64,000 nt of DNA, from positions 4,105,501-4,169,500 of the forward strand of contig NZ_CP125380.1 of the NCBI RefSeq assembly GCF_034009455.1, given 5' to 3'. A program made the position numbers and the translations under genes. The notes under the pieces were generated by a model, which searched no databases, had not been told where the DNA came from, and worked only from the letters and a program-made list of their open reading frames with translations. The stretch is from Pseudomonas sp. P5_109. GTDB taxonomy: Bacteria > Pseudomonadota > Gammaproteobacteria > Pseudomonadales > Pseudomonadaceae. Positions 27,131-36,729 of the stretch are shown here, piece by piece; the stretch's first letter is position 1; each line of letters opens with the position of its first letter.

Positions 27131-28474
27131 ATGAACAAGAACACCACAAGTCCTCTCGCGACCGGGTGGAAATCGTTGCAGCGTTGGCGCCTGCAGATAT
27201 TCCTCATCACCTGGTTCGCCTATGCCGCGTTCTACTTCACCCGCAAGGCGTTTTCCGTGGCCAAGCTGGGTATTGGCGAGGACCCGAATTTCATGCTCGA
27301 AAAGGCCATGATGGCCAACCTCGATGCGCTCTACCTGACCGCTTACGCCGTGGGCCAGTTTCTCTGGGGCAATTTTGCCGACCGCTTCGGACCGAGGGTC
27401 GTGGTGCTCAGCGGCCTGGTCATCTCGGCGCTGGCGGCGCTGCTCATGGGCACCTATGCCACGCTGCCGATATTCGTCTCCTGCATGCTGGTCCAGGGTC
27501 TTGCCCAATCCACCGGCTGGTCGGGCCTGTGCAAGAACGTTGGCAGCTTCTTCAGTACCGGCGAACGTGGCCGCGTGATGGGTTACTGGTGTACCTGCTA
27601 CGCATTCGGCGGGCTGGTCGCCACCCCATTTGCCGGCTGGTGGGCCTATAGCGCATACCACGACTGGCGTCTGGCATTCATCAGCAGCGCGGTGGTCGTG
27701 CTGGTGGTGGCGCTGTTGTTCTTCTGGTTGCAGCGCAACCGGCCGGAGGATGTCGGCCTGCCTCCCGTCGAGATCGAAATCGAGCCTGTCAGCAATGTCG
27801 TCGTCCCGCGTGAAAGCCTGTGGGCCGGTCTGCGCACCGTGATGAAAAACCGCACCGTGCTGGTGCTCGGTCTTGCCTACTTCATGCTCAAGCCCGCGCG
27901 CTATGCAATCCTGTTGTGGGGCCCGGTGATTATCTACGAGCGCATGCCCGAGATCGGCAAAGTGGCCTCCGCCATCGTCCCTACGGCGTTTGAACTGGCA
28001 GGCCTGGTGGGTCCCATCCTCATCGGTTTCGCATCGGACAAGTACTTCGGCGCGCGTCGTATCCCGGCCTGCGTGCTGAGCCTGGTTGTCCTGACCATCT
28101 CCCTGGGGCTGTTCGTTCCCGCCATGCAGAGCGGCAGTCTTTACATGGTGGTCGGCCTGCTGTTCATGATGGGCATGACCCTCTACGGCCCGGACTCGAT
28201 GATCAGCGGCTCGGCTGCCATTGATTTCGGCAGCAAGGACGGCGCGGCCTCCTCCGCGGGCTTCGTCAATGGCTGCGGCTCGATAGGCGCGATCCTCGGC
28301 GGCTTGTTGCCAGGTTACTTCGACACCATCACCGTGTTCCTGGTCTTCACCGGCGCTGCGCTCCTGGCCAGCTTGATGCTGGTGCCCTTCTGGAACAGCC
28401 GCCCGAAAACACTGGAAACCAAGTCGGTCGACTCGCTGGCGATACAGCCGGTCATCGTCGGCACCACTTCCTGA
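27131..28474 (+). CDS. MFS transporter, organophosphate/phosphonate (GlpT-like) type
   Basis: 447 residues from ATG 27131; earlier in-frame starts to 27002 lie in the leader. Twelve membrane helices in the OPA (GlpT/UhpT) style: WFAYAAFYFTRKAFSVAK in helix 1 and RPEDVGLPPVE at the end of the N-terminal bundle. Position between phnW and phnX makes it the likely importer of 2-aminoethylphosphonate or a related phosphonate. That substrate is inferred from context. Confidence 0.83.
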   Translation: MNKNTTSPLATGWKSLQRWRLQIFLITWFAYAAFYFTRKAFSVAKLGIGEDPNFMLEKAMMANLDALYLTAYAVGQFLWGNFADRFGPRVVVLSGLVISALAALLMGTYATLPIFVSCMLVQGLAQSTGWSGLCKNVGSFFSTGERGRVMGYWCTCYAFGGLVATPFAGWWAYSAYHDWRLAFISSAVVVLVVALLFFWLQRNRPEDVGLPPVEIEIEPVSNVVVPRESLWAGLRTVMKNRTVLVLGLAYFMLKPARYAILLWGPVIIYERMPEIGKVASAIVPTAFELAGLVGPILIGFASDKYFGARRIPACVLSLVVLTISLGLFVPAMQSGSLYMVVGLLFMMGMTLYGPDSMISGSAAIDFGSKDGAASSAGFVNGCGSIGAILGGLLPGYFDTITVFLVFTGAALLASLMLVPFWNSRPKTLETKSVDSLAIQPVIVGTTS

Positions 28475-28513
28475 ACCCGAACGTCCAACCTCCCCATCAC
28501 TGGAGCAATCACC

Positions 28514-29341
28514 ATGCACTACCAACAACCTGATCAACTGCAAGCCGTGGTACTGGACTGGGCAGGCACCGTCGTGGACTTTGGCTCCTTCGCCCCGACG
28601 CAGATTTTTGTCGAAGCCTTTGCCGAGTTCGGCGTTGCGGTCTCTCTGGAAGAAGCCCGTGGGCCGATGGGCATGGGCAAGTGGGACCACATCCGCACGC
28701 TGTGCAACGAGCCGCAGATCGCCGAGCGCTATCACGCAGCCTTTGGTCGCCTGCCGACGGACGAGGATGTCACCGCCCTCTACGAACGCTTCATGCCGCT
28801 GCAGATCGAGAAGATCGCCTTGCACTCAGCGCTGATTCCCGGCGCGTTGGAAGCCATCGAGACCGTGCGTGACAAGGGCCTGAAAATCGGTTCCTGCTCG
28901 GGTTACCCGGCCGTGGTCATGGAGAAGGTCGTGGAACTGGCGCGCAAGAACGGTTACGTCACCGATCATGTGGTTGCCACCGACGAAGTGCCCAACGGCC
29001 GGCCACATCCTGCGCAAGCCCTGGCTAACGTGATTGCCCTGGGCATCAGTGACGTCGCGGCTTGCGTCAAGGTCGACGACACCTGGCCGGGCATCCTCGA
29101 AGGCCGCAGCGCGGGCATGTGGACGGTCGCACTGACCTGCTCCGGCAACGCACTGGGCCTGACCTACGAGGAGTTCAAGGACTTGTCCCTGGAGGAGCTG
29201 GCCGAAGAGCGCACACGCATCATCAAGATGTTCAAGGACTCGCGCCCGCACTACCTGATCGACACCATCGTCGATTTGCCGGCCGTCATTGACGACATCA
29301 ATGCCCGTCTGGCGCGCGGCGAAACTCCGCAGGGCTGCTGA
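28514..29341 (+). CDS. phnX: Phosphonoacetaldehyde hydrolase (phosphonatase)
   Basis: 275 residues from ATG 28514 with TGGAGCAATCACC upstream. HAD-superfamily enzyme that cleaves the C-P bond of phosphonoacetaldehyde, releasing acetaldehyde and phosphate. Asp15 in [13 protein letters not shown] is the nucleophile and Lys56 in GMGKWDHIR is the Schiff-base lysine special to this family; the later motifs [10 protein letters not shown] and [12 protein letters not shown] are present. A GC-rich hairpin (29355-29383) follows. Confidence 0.94.
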   Translation: MHYQQPDQLQAVVLDWAGTVVDFGSFAPTQIFVEAFAEFGVAVSLEEARGPMGMGKWDHIRTLCNEPQIAERYHAAFGRLPTDEDVTALYERFMPLQIEKIALHSALIPGALEAIETVRDKGLKIGSCSGYPAVVMEKVVELARKNGYVTDHVVATDEVPNGRPHPAQALANVIALGISDVAACVKVDDTWPGILEGRSAGMWTVALTCSGNALGLTYEEFKDLSLEELAEERTRIIKMFKDSRPHYLIDTIVDLPAVIDDINARLARGETPQGC

Positions 29342-29354
29342 CAGGTTCCAGCTA

Positions 29355-29383
29355 TCGCTGGCCGCCGAAAAAGCGGCCAGCGA
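29355..29383 (+). terminator. Hairpin between phnX and the aldehyde dehydrogenase gene
   Basis: TCGCTGGCCGC (29355-29365) and GCGGCCAGCGA (29373-29383) form a perfect 11-bp stem around an A-rich loop. No T-run follows, so it may partly terminate or stabilise the phn transcript ahead of the aldehyde dehydrogenase gene. Confidence 0.5.
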
Positions 29384-29467
29384 CAGCTGGACTACGGCCC
29401 TTCTGCATTGCATGGCATCGATACGGGCCTGCGCCTGTTCAACCGATAACAACAAGAGAACCTCATC

Positions 29468-30988
29468 ATGATCTATGCCCATCCTGGCACTCCCGGTGCC
29501 GTCGTTTCCTTCAAGTCCCGCTACGGCAACTACATCGGCGGTGAGTTCGTCGCACCGGTCAATGGTCAATACTTCACTACAACTTCTCCCGTGAATGGCC
29601 AACCGATTGCCGAATTCCCCCGCTCTAGCGCCGAAGACATCGACAAGGCGCTGGACGCTGCCCATGCAGCCGCTGATGCCTGGGGCAAGACCTCGGTGCA
29701 GGACCGCGCCTTGGCGCTGCTGAAAATTGCCGACCGCATCGAACAGAACCTCGAACTGCTGGCGATCACCGAATCCTGGGACAACGGCAAGGCCGTGCGT
29801 GAGACCCTTAACGCCGACATCCCGCTGGCGGCCGACCACTTCCGCTACTACGCCGGTTGCATCCGTGCCCAGGAAGGCAGCTCAGCGGAAATCAACGAAC
29901 ACACCGCCGCCTATCACTTCCATGAACCACTGGGCGTAGTCGGGCAGATCATCCCGTGGAACTTCCCGATCCTGATGGCCGCCTGGAAACTCGCCCCGGC
30001 CCTGGCCGCCGGTAACTGCGTGGTGCTCAAGCCTGCCGAGCAAACCCCGCTGGGCATCACCGTGCTGGTCGAACTGATCGGCGACCTGCTGCCACCCGGC
30101 GTGCTGAACATCGTCCAGGGTTTCGGTCGCGAAGCCGGCGAAGCCCTGGCCACCAGCAAACGCATCGCCAAGATCGCCTTCACCGGCTCGACCCCGGTCG
30201 GCTCGCACATCATGAAATGCGCCGCCGAAAACATCATCCCGTCCACCGTGGAGCTGGGTGGTAAGTCACCGAACATCTTCTTCGAAGACATCATGAAGGC
30301 CGAACCGTCCTTCATCGAAAAAGCCGCTGAAGGCCTGGTGCTGGCGTTCTTCAACCAGGGCGAAGTCTGCACCTGCCCATCTCGCGCGCTGGTGCAGGAG
30401 TCGATCTACGACGAATTCATGCAAGTGGTGATGAAGAAGGTCCTGCAAATCAAACGTGGCGACCCGCTCGACACCGACACCATGGTCGGCGCCCAGGCGT
30501 CCGAGCAGCAATTCGACAAGATTCTTTCGTACCTGGAAATCGCCAAGGGCGAAGGCGCCGAGCTGCTGACCGGCGGCAAGGTGGAAAAGCTCGAGGGCAA
30601 CCTGGCGAGCGGCTATTACATCCAGCCGACCCTGCTCAAGGGCACCAACAAGATGCGCGTGTTCCAGGAAGAAATCTTCGGCCCGGTGGTGAGCATCACC
30701 ACCTTCAAGGACGAAGCCGAAGCCCTGGCCATCGCCAACGACACCGAGTTCGGCCTCGGTGCCGGCCTCTGGACCCGCGACATCAACCGCGCCTACCGCA
30801 TGGGCCGCGCCATCAAGGCCGGTCGTGTGTGGACCAACTGCTACCACCTGTACCCGGCGCACGCCGCGTTCGGCGGGTACAAGAAGTCCGGCGTCGGCCG
30901 TGAAACCCACAAGATGATGCTCGACCACTATCAGCAGACCAAAAACCTGCTGGTGAGCTACGACATCAATCCGCTGGGCTTCTTCTAA
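29468..30988 (+). CDS. exaC: NAD-dependent (acet)aldehyde dehydrogenase, ExaC/AldB type
   Basis: 506 residues from ATG 29468 (AAGAGAACCTCATC upstream). ALDH superfamily: Rossmann segment [20 protein letters not shown], glutamate in [10 protein letters not shown], and the catalytic Cys within [13 protein letters not shown]. Length and the opening [19 protein letters not shown] match acetaldehyde dehydrogenase ExaC/AldB. It follows phnX, whose product is acetaldehyde, so it probably completes the pathway to acetate. The symbol is by resemblance; it could also serve ethanol or other short aldehydes. A REP doublet follows. Confidence 0.85.
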   Translation: MIYAHPGTPGAVVSFKSRYGNYIGGEFVAPVNGQYFTTTSPVNGQPIAEFPRSSAEDIDKALDAAHAAADAWGKTSVQDRALALLKIADRIEQNLELLAITESWDNGKAVRETLNADIPLAADHFRYYAGCIRAQEGSSAEINEHTAAYHFHEPLGVVGQIIPWNFPILMAAWKLAPALAAGNCVVLKPAEQTPLGITVLVELIGDLLPPGVLNIVQGFGREAGEALATSKRIAKIAFTGSTPVGSHIMKCAAENIIPSTVELGGKSPNIFFEDIMKAEPSFIEKAAEGLVLAFFNQGEVCTCPSRALVQESIYDEFMQVVMKKVLQIKRGDPLDTDTMVGAQASEQQFDKILSYLEIAKGEGAELLTGGKVEKLEGNLASGYYIQPTLLKGTNKMRVFQEEIFGPVVSITTFKDEAEALAIANDTEFGLGAGLWTRDINRAYRMGRAIKAGRVWTNCYHLYPAHAAFGGYKKSGVGRETHKMMLDHYQQTKNLLVSYDINPLGFF

Positions 30989-31003
30989 TCGCGTAACGGC
31001 TAT

Positions 31004-31063
31004 TCGCCAGCAAGCCGGCTCCTACAGGATCACGCAAAACCTGTAGGAGCTGGCTTGCCAGCG
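31004..31063. repeat. REP doublet (short Pseudomonas type)
   Basis: Two opposed REP arms: CGCCAGCAAGCCGGCTCCTA ending near 31026, and CTGTAGGAGCTGGCTTGCCA starting at 31041 and running into GCG at 31063. They can form a long stem. It lies directly after the aldehyde dehydrogenase stop and may act as a 3' stabiliser or terminator. Confidence 0.85.
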
Positions 31064-31115
31064 ATGACGGTCTCAAAACACAAAAAAATCACCTTCCCGC
31101 CGCGCGGAGCTGTCG

Positions 31116-32999
31116 ATGAAAATCCGTTACAAGGTAAGCCTTGTGGCTGCTTGTGTGCTGTTCGTGACGACCAGTCTGCTGTCGCTGGTCCAGGTCAGTC
31201 AGGTCCGTTCTATTTTGCGCACGCAAGTCGAGGAAGGTATCTCCGAATCGAGCAATGCAGTGGCGCGACAGATCGAAAACTGGCTGAACGGCAAACTTCG
31301 CCTGATGGATCTGGCCGCCCAGGCGATCGACCGTCAGTACAGTGCGCAAGCGACCCAAAGAGTCATCGACTCGCCCGTTTTGAAAGATGAATTCAAGCTG
31401 GTTTTCGGCGCGCTCGAATCCGACGGAAAACCCATCAAGAACACGGCATCGTGGAATCCGAAACCCGATTATGACGGTCGCACCCGCCCTTGGTACGCGA
31501 CCGGCAAGGCAGGCAGCCAGGCTGTTTTGACCGAACCCTACAAGGACTCCACCACCGGTGAAATCCTGATCTCCGCGGTTGCCCGGATCAGCGATGCGGG
31601 TCAATTGCTCGGGGTGTTTGGCGGTGACATCCGCCTGACTTCGGTTGCCGACGCCATCAATACGCTGGATTTCGGCGGGGCCGGTTATGCGTTTCTGCTG
31701 AGTAAAAGCGGCAACATCATTTCCCACCCGAACGCCGAACTGAACGGCAAGCCCTACAGTCAGCTTTTCGCTGGAAACGCCCTTGCGCTCGACAGCCGGC
31801 TTCAGGAAGTCAGTGGCGATGGAAAGTCCCTGCTGGTTTCCTTCATCCCCCTCACCGATCTCAGGGGCATGGACTGGTACATCGGCGTCGTACTGGATCA
31901 GGACATCGTCATGGCCGCAGCCCATACCCTGACCTGGCGAGCCGTCATCGGTACCGGCCTGGGCGTGTTGCTCAGCCTGCTGGTGTTGGGGCTGCTGGTC
32001 AGGCGATTGCTCCGGCCTCTGGATCAACTCAAGGAATCGCTGGCAGACATCAACCGCGGAGAAGGCGACCTGACCCGCCAGTTGCCAGTGACCGGCAGCG
32101 ATGAAGTGGCGCTGGTCGCCGGGGAATTCAACCAGTTCCTGCACAACCTCAAGGCACTCATTGGCGATGTGAAAAGCAGCTCGCACCAGGTTCGCGAGAG
32201 CACCACCGCGACGTCATTTGAAGCGGATCAGGCAGCCAGCCGCGTACAGATTCAATTGCAGGAACTGGATCAACTCGCCACGGCCATGACCGAGATGGCC
32301 TCGACAGCGGAGGATGTGGCACGCAACGCTCAGGCCGCGGCCGAGGCGGCGATCGTTGCCACCGGGCAAGCAACGGACGGAGTCGCCCTGGTCTCCAGGT
32401 CAACGGGGGCCATCAAGCGTCTGGCTGACGAGATGGACGACACCGGTCATGCGATCAATGAATTGTCCACGCTCAGTCAAAGCATCGAATCGATCGTGGC
32501 GGTCATCACCAGCATCGCCGACCAGACCAACCTTCTCGCGCTCAACGCGGCCATCGAAGCAGCACGCGCCGGTGAATCGGGACGGGGCTTTGCCGTGGTT
32601 GCCGACGAGGTGCGCTCGCTGGCCTCGCGGACCCAGCAATCCACTCAGGAAATACGCCTGATGATTGAGCAACTGCAGACGGGGGTCAAACACGCCCAAG
32701 TGCGAATGCAGCAAAGCCGCGACACTGCCAGCAAGACGGCAGGCGATGCCGATGCGGCCAATGCAACGCTCGAACGCATACGTGAAGCCATTTACCGCAT
32801 CAATGACATGAACCTGCAGATTGCCGCCGCCGCTGAAGAACAGAGCGCCACGACCGAGGAAATCAATCGCAATACGAGCAACATCCGCGATATCAGCCTG
32901 GAGGTGTCCGGCAGTGCCGAGAAGCAGGTCCGCCAATGCTCAGTGATGGGGGACCATGTAGGCCAGCAAGACAGGCTTCTCAGCCGCTTCAGAATCTGA
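31116..32999 (+). CDS. Methyl-accepting chemotaxis protein with dCACHE sensor
   Basis: 627 residues from ATG 31116. One N-terminal membrane helix ([19 protein letters not shown]), a periplasmic double-CACHE domain at about residues 35-270 with the signature DGRTRPWY near 125, a second helix ([19 protein letters not shown]), HAMP at about 295-350, and a full signalling domain ([20 protein letters not shown] tip near 473). It has no CheR-binding pentapeptide. dCACHE receptors commonly sense amino acids, polyamines or organic acids; the ligand here is unknown. Not in an obvious operon. Confidence 0.92.
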   Translation: MKIRYKVSLVAACVLFVTTSLLSLVQVSQVRSILRTQVEEGISESSNAVARQIENWLNGKLRLMDLAAQAIDRQYSAQATQRVIDSPVLKDEFKLVFGALESDGKPIKNTASWNPKPDYDGRTRPWYATGKAGSQAVLTEPYKDSTTGEILISAVARISDAGQLLGVFGGDIRLTSVADAINTLDFGGAGYAFLLSKSGNIISHPNAELNGKPYSQLFAGNALALDSRLQEVSGDGKSLLVSFIPLTDLRGMDWYIGVVLDQDIVMAAAHTLTWRAVIGTGLGVLLSLLVLGLLVRRLLRPLDQLKESLADINRGEGDLTRQLPVTGSDEVALVAGEFNQFLHNLKALIGDVKSSSHQVRESTTATSFEADQAASRVQIQLQELDQLATAMTEMASTAEDVARNAQAAAEAAIVATGQATDGVALVSRSTGAIKRLADEMDDTGHAINELSTLSQSIESIVAVITSIADQTNLLALNAAIEAARAGESGRGFAVVADEVRSLASRTQQSTQEIRLMIEQLQTGVKHAQVRMQQSRDTASKTAGDADAANATLERIREAIYRINDMNLQIAAAAEEQSATTEEINRNTSNIRDISLEVSGSAEKQVRQCSVMGDHVGQQDRLLSRFRI

Positions 33000-33017
33000 A
33001 TCCGGCACCACGGTCAC

Positions 33018-33135
33018 TTGTAGGAGCCGGCTTGTCGGGTCGCCGCATCGTGGCGATGGACTCAAGTGCACCGCGTTTATTCAGTTCACACGCGTTATCG
33101 TTAACGACCATCGCCAGCAAGCCGGCTCCTACAAG
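33018..33135. repeat. Dispersed copy of the long REP-doublet repeat
   Basis: Begins TTGTAGGAGCCGGCTTGTCG and ends AGCAAGCCGGCTCCTACAAG. It matches the array unit at 60180-61297, including the GCGATGGACTC and ACGCGTTATCGTTAACGACC segments, but carries an extra stretch near 33033-33050. It lies just after the chemoreceptor gene, between convergent genes. Confidence 0.88.
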
Positions 33136-33185
33136 GGACCGTGACCAGTGAAAGTTCCAAAAATGCCCCGTCACGGCGCCCGGGA

Positions 33186-33617
33186 TCAGTCGTGATGTTT
33201 GTGTTTATGTTTGTTCTTGTATTTGTTCTTATGCTTGTAGTCGGAGTCGTGGTGGTCGTCGTCATCGGCCAGATTATTGCCGACAGCACCCCCTGCCGCG
33301 CCGCCCAGCCCGGCGCCGATCAGACCACCGGTGGAACCACCGACACTGTTGCCGATGACCTGACCACCCGCCGCACCGAGACCGCCGCCAATCGCCGTCT
33401 CGGTCTTCTTGCCACTCTTCGCGGTCATTGCGCCCCCGGCCGCGCCACCCACGCCGGCTCCGATCGCAGCGCCAGTACTGCCTCCCATAGCCTGACCGAC
33501 CACGCTTCCGAGGGCGCCGCCGAGACCGCCACCGATCGCCGTGTTGGTGGTTTCGCCAGCGAGGGAGTACTGCGATACAAGCAGACTTAATGCAATGACA
33601 GTGAATGACTTACGCAT
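33186..33617 (-). CDS. Exported glycine-zipper protein with His/Lys-rich tail
   Basis: 143 residues from ATG 33617; the frame runs 18 codons further. Signal peptide (SFTVIALSLLVSQYSLA). The mature protein contains an internal duplication: two roughly 45-residue glycine-zipper blocks, each starting T-x-T-AIGGGLG and including GGSTG and IGAGxGGAAGGA, which could insert in or span a membrane. The last 25 residues are Asp then Lys/His-rich (KHKHKHHD end), a possible metal- or polyanion-binding tail. Function unknown; probably envelope-located. Confidence 0.75.
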   Translation of the reverse strand: MRKSFTVIALSLLVSQYSLAGETTNTAIGGGLGGALGSVVGQAMGGSTGAAIGAGVGGAAGGAMTAKSGKKTETAIGGGLGAAGGQVIGNSVGGSTGGLIGAGLGGAAGGAVGNNLADDDDHHDSDYKHKNKYKNKHKHKHHD

Positions 33618-33791
33618 CAGACAGACCTTTGGAAATAAACGAGAGCAGAAAAGTCTGTTGCTACCAGGCACTCAGGTCAACAGATATTCGGCCGCGCATT
33701 AATCTGGATCAACCGATCAGTGAGTAGCAGGACCGCTTATCGATCAACTGCCCTACCCGCCCTACCCTCGGCGCCCCCCCGAAAACCAAGA

Positions 33792-33811
33792 AGCCCCGCC
33801 ATGGCGGAGCC
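33792..33811 (-). terminator. Terminator of the amino-acid permease gene
   Basis: On the minus strand GGCTCCGCC/GGCGGGGCTT forms a GC-rich hairpin about ten bases after the permease stop codon, followed by a T-rich run (CTTGGTTTTC). Confidence 0.65.
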
Positions 33812-33820
33812 CCCTTCAGG

Positions 33821-35230
33821 CTAGAGCTTGGGCTGCGCACTCAGCACCGCAACCGCCCTGGTTTTCCTGAAGAAAATGCCATAGACAATCGACAGCACCA
33901 ACAGGAACGGCACGCCGAACACCAGGGTCATCTTGAAGGCTTCGGTGAAGTAGGTCGTGATCATCACCGCCCCCATCAGGACCAACCCCAGCAGTGTGCT
34001 GAAGGGAAACAGACGCATGCGGAACGACAGTTTGCGGTTGCCATTACGCTGGTGATAACGACGGAAACAGTAGTGCGTGAGGAAGATCATGAACCAGGTA
34101 AAGATCGCGCCGAACATAGAGATCGCCATCATCAGGGTGAACGAGCTCTCCGGGTACAGGATGTTGAGCAAGGTCGCCAGGGCGATACCTGAACTGGAGA
34201 GCAACAGTGCGTTCAACGGGATCCCGGTCTTGCTCAGCACCCCCATGGATTTTGGCGCATAGCCGGCACGCGACAGGCTGAACATCATGCGCGTGGTGAT
34301 GTACAACTGGCTGTTCATCGCTGACAACGCGGCAATCAGGATCACGAAATTCATCACGCCGGTGGCGCCTGGAATGCCGATGGCTTGCATCACCGTGACG
34401 AACGGACTCTGGGCATGACCGGCCTGGACCCACGGCACGATCGCCAGCATCAACGCCAGGGTCAGCAGGTAGAACACCACCAATCGCACGATAGTCCCGC
34501 GAAAGGCTTTTTTCACCGCTTGCTCCGGGTCCTTCGCCTCACCGGCGGCCACCGCAATCATCTCCACGCTCAGGTAGCTGAAGATCGACACGATCACCGC
34601 TACCCACATCCCTTGCAGGCCATTGGGGAAGAAGCCACCGTGAGCCGTGTAATTGTGCACGCCGTATTCCGGGTTGCCGGAACCGAACACCACGTACACC
34701 GCCAGGATGATGAAACCGACAATCGCGCCGATCTTGATGGTCGAGAACCAGTACTCGAAGGTGCCGAAGGTCTTCACGCTGATGGCATTGAGCACGATCA
34801 ACACGCTGGAGAACGAGACGATCCAGATCCACTCCGGCACGTTGGCAAACCAGTACTTCATGTACATCGCCACCGCCGTCACTTCCGTACCGACCGCGAG
34901 CACAATCGCCGCCCAATAGGCATAGCGCACCAGGAACCCGGCCAGCGGGCTGACATAAAACTCGGCGTAGGCACCGAACGAACCCGAGGTCGAATGGGCC
35001 ACGGTCATTTCCGCCAGGCAGCCCATCAGCAGCAAGGTGATGATTGCGCCAATCCCATAGCTGAGCAGCACGCTCGGCCCGGCATAACCGATGGCATAGG
35101 CGCTGCCCATGAACAGCCCGGTGCCAATCGCACCACCAATGGCGATCATGCTCATCTGCCCCGACGTCAGCTGACGCCGCAGGCCGTGTTCACGGTTGGA
35201 TATCGTTTCGAAACCGGCGTTGTCGGTCAT
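33821..35230 (-). CDS. Amino-acid permease, APC superfamily (AAT family)
   Basis: 469 residues from ATG 35230 (AGAGGACATACAA upstream); the frame runs 23 codons further. Twelve helices. The AAT-family opening HGLRRQLTSGQMSMIAIGGAIGTGLFMGS is unmistakable, and helix 6 carries FSYLSVEMIAVAAGEAKDPEQ. It imports an amino acid by proton symport. Being next to the porin and kynU, tryptophan or kynurenine is the likely cargo (inference). Confidence 0.85.
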   Translation of the reverse strand: MTDNAGFETISNREHGLRRQLTSGQMSMIAIGGAIGTGLFMGSAYAIGYAGPSVLLSYGIGAIITLLLMGCLAEMTVAHSTSGSFGAYAEFYVSPLAGFLVRYAYWAAIVLAVGTEVTAVAMYMKYWFANVPEWIWIVSFSSVLIVLNAISVKTFGTFEYWFSTIKIGAIVGFIILAVYVVFGSGNPEYGVHNYTAHGGFFPNGLQGMWVAVIVSIFSYLSVEMIAVAAGEAKDPEQAVKKAFRGTIVRLVVFYLLTLALMLAIVPWVQAGHAQSPFVTVMQAIGIPGATGVMNFVILIAALSAMNSQLYITTRMMFSLSRAGYAPKSMGVLSKTGIPLNALLLSSSGIALATLLNILYPESSFTLMMAISMFGAIFTWFMIFLTHYCFRRYHQRNGNRKLSFRMRLFPFSTLLGLVLMGAVMITTYFTEAFKMTLVFGVPFLLVLSIVYGIFFRKTRAVAVLSAQPKL

Positions 35231-35316
35231 TTGTATGTCCTCTGGATGTTGTCTTTCTTGAAGAGCACGTTGTTGTTTTTTGCCGTGGGGATCAGCCACG
35301 CACAGCAGGACACGGA

Positions 35317-36630
35317 TCAGAAAATACTCAGTGGATACTCGATGATGACGCGCACTTCGTTGTTGTCGGTGGTGTCGGCGCGGGCGACTTGCGCGGTGGA
35401 ACGCACACTGGCCTGGCGTATGCGCACCGACAGGTCCCTGGCCTTGCCCGATTGCACGACGTAGCGCGCTTCGATGTCGCGCTCCCAGCGCTTGCCGTCA
35501 TCGCCATAACGCCCATAGGCACCATTGGGCCCACCGTCGTAATGACTGTCGTCGATGTGGTCGCCACTGACGTAGCGCGACATGAAGCTCAGGCCCGGGA
35601 TGCCGAACGGCGCCATGTCCAGGTCATAACGCAGTTGCCAGGAGCGTTCGTTGGGGGCGTTGAAGTCGAGGACCTGAATCGAGTTGGCGAGAAAGATCGA
35701 CGTGCCTGGCTGCTGGTCGAAGCCGAGGTAATCGAACGGTTCGTCGCCATCGACCCGCTGGTACGCCAGGGTCAGGCGATGGGCACCGAAGGTGTACGCG
35801 GTGGACAGCGACCAGGTGGTGTTGTCGATCTTGCCGGCCAGGCTGTCGCCGCTGTCGTTGGTGCGGTAGAGATTGAAATCCAGGTTCAGCGACTGGCCTT
35901 CGCCCAGTGCAAAGGTGTAGTTGGCGTTGCCGTAGTACTGCCGCCAGATGTCGGTGAACTGCGAGCCGTAGAGGCTGACACTCAACTGATCGCTCAGCGC
36001 ATAGCTGCCGCCCAGGTAATCGACACTGCGGGTTTCCACACCGGCGTACAGCGCTTTGAGCGCGCCATCGGCATTGGTCGAGTTATTGTCGTTGCCGGCG
36101 GTGAAGTGGCCGATGTCCAGTTTCAATGCCTCGAGCTCATTGCTGGTCAGCTGAAAGCCGGTGGCGACACTGGTGAACAGTCGCGCATTGCCGGTGCCGA
36201 ACACCGGATTGAGCGGTGTCAGGTTGCCGTACTTGAGCTCGGTCCGGGAAATCCGCGCCTTCACCGCACCACCGGCTTCGGAATACTCATCCTCGGGATT
36301 GCCAGCGGAATCGACCGGCAGCAAACCCGTGCCCGTGCGGCCCTTGCCACTGTCGAGCTTGATGCCCAACTGCGCATAGGCATCGACCCCGAACCCCAGC
36401 GTTCCCTCGGTGTAGCCGGAGCGGTAATCGAGCATGATCCCGTGGGCCCACTCGTCCCGATAGTTCTGGCCGCCCGGGTTGTTGAGGTTGTTGCGGTAGA
36501 AATAAAAGTTGCGGTTGGTCAGGGTCAGGCTGCTGTCTTCGACAAACCCGTTGTCAGTGGCGGCATAGGCCATTTGCCCAAGACAACTGGAAATGGCGAG
36601 CGGCAAGGCAGGCCAGAGGGACGGTTTCAT
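35317..36630 (-). CDS. OprD-family outer-membrane porin
   Basis: 437 residues with signal peptide (WPALPLAISSCLGQMAYA). OprD features: GFVEDSSLTLTNRNFYFYRN at the mature start, EWAHGIMLDYRSGYTEGTLGFGVDAYAQLGIKLDSG, and a C-terminal barrel strand ending in Phe (YPLSIF). Eighteen-stranded substrate-specific porin. Placed between the permease and kynU, all on the minus strand, it probably admits tryptophan, kynurenine or anthranilate; substrate inferred. Confidence 0.88.
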   Translation of the reverse strand: MKPSLWPALPLAISSCLGQMAYAATDNGFVEDSSLTLTNRNFYFYRNNLNNPGGQNYRDEWAHGIMLDYRSGYTEGTLGFGVDAYAQLGIKLDSGKGRTGTGLLPVDSAGNPEDEYSEAGGAVKARISRTELKYGNLTPLNPVFGTGNARLFTSVATGFQLTSNELEALKLDIGHFTAGNDNNSTNADGALKALYAGVETRSVDYLGGSYALSDQLSVSLYGSQFTDIWRQYYGNANYTFALGEGQSLNLDFNLYRTNDSGDSLAGKIDNTTWSLSTAYTFGAHRLTLAYQRVDGDEPFDYLGFDQQPGTSIFLANSIQVLDFNAPNERSWQLRYDLDMAPFGIPGLSFMSRYVSGDHIDDSHYDGGPNGAYGRYGDDGKRWERDIEARYVVQSGKARDLSVRIRQASVRSTAQVARADTTDNNEVRVIIEYPLSIF

Positions 36631-36729
36631 TCTGCGTGCTCCTTATTATTGTGTTTGCAGAACTGGTGTATGGGCGAGCGAAAGCCCGCCGCGGGAAAAA
36701 CCCGCGGCTGGACCGGCACGCCGCAAGGT

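Noticed and set aside
26975..28825. 616-residue open frame on the minus strand
   Set aside because: It lies opposite the MFS transporter gene and phnX, has no family resemblance or ribosome site, and is a by-product of high GC codon use.
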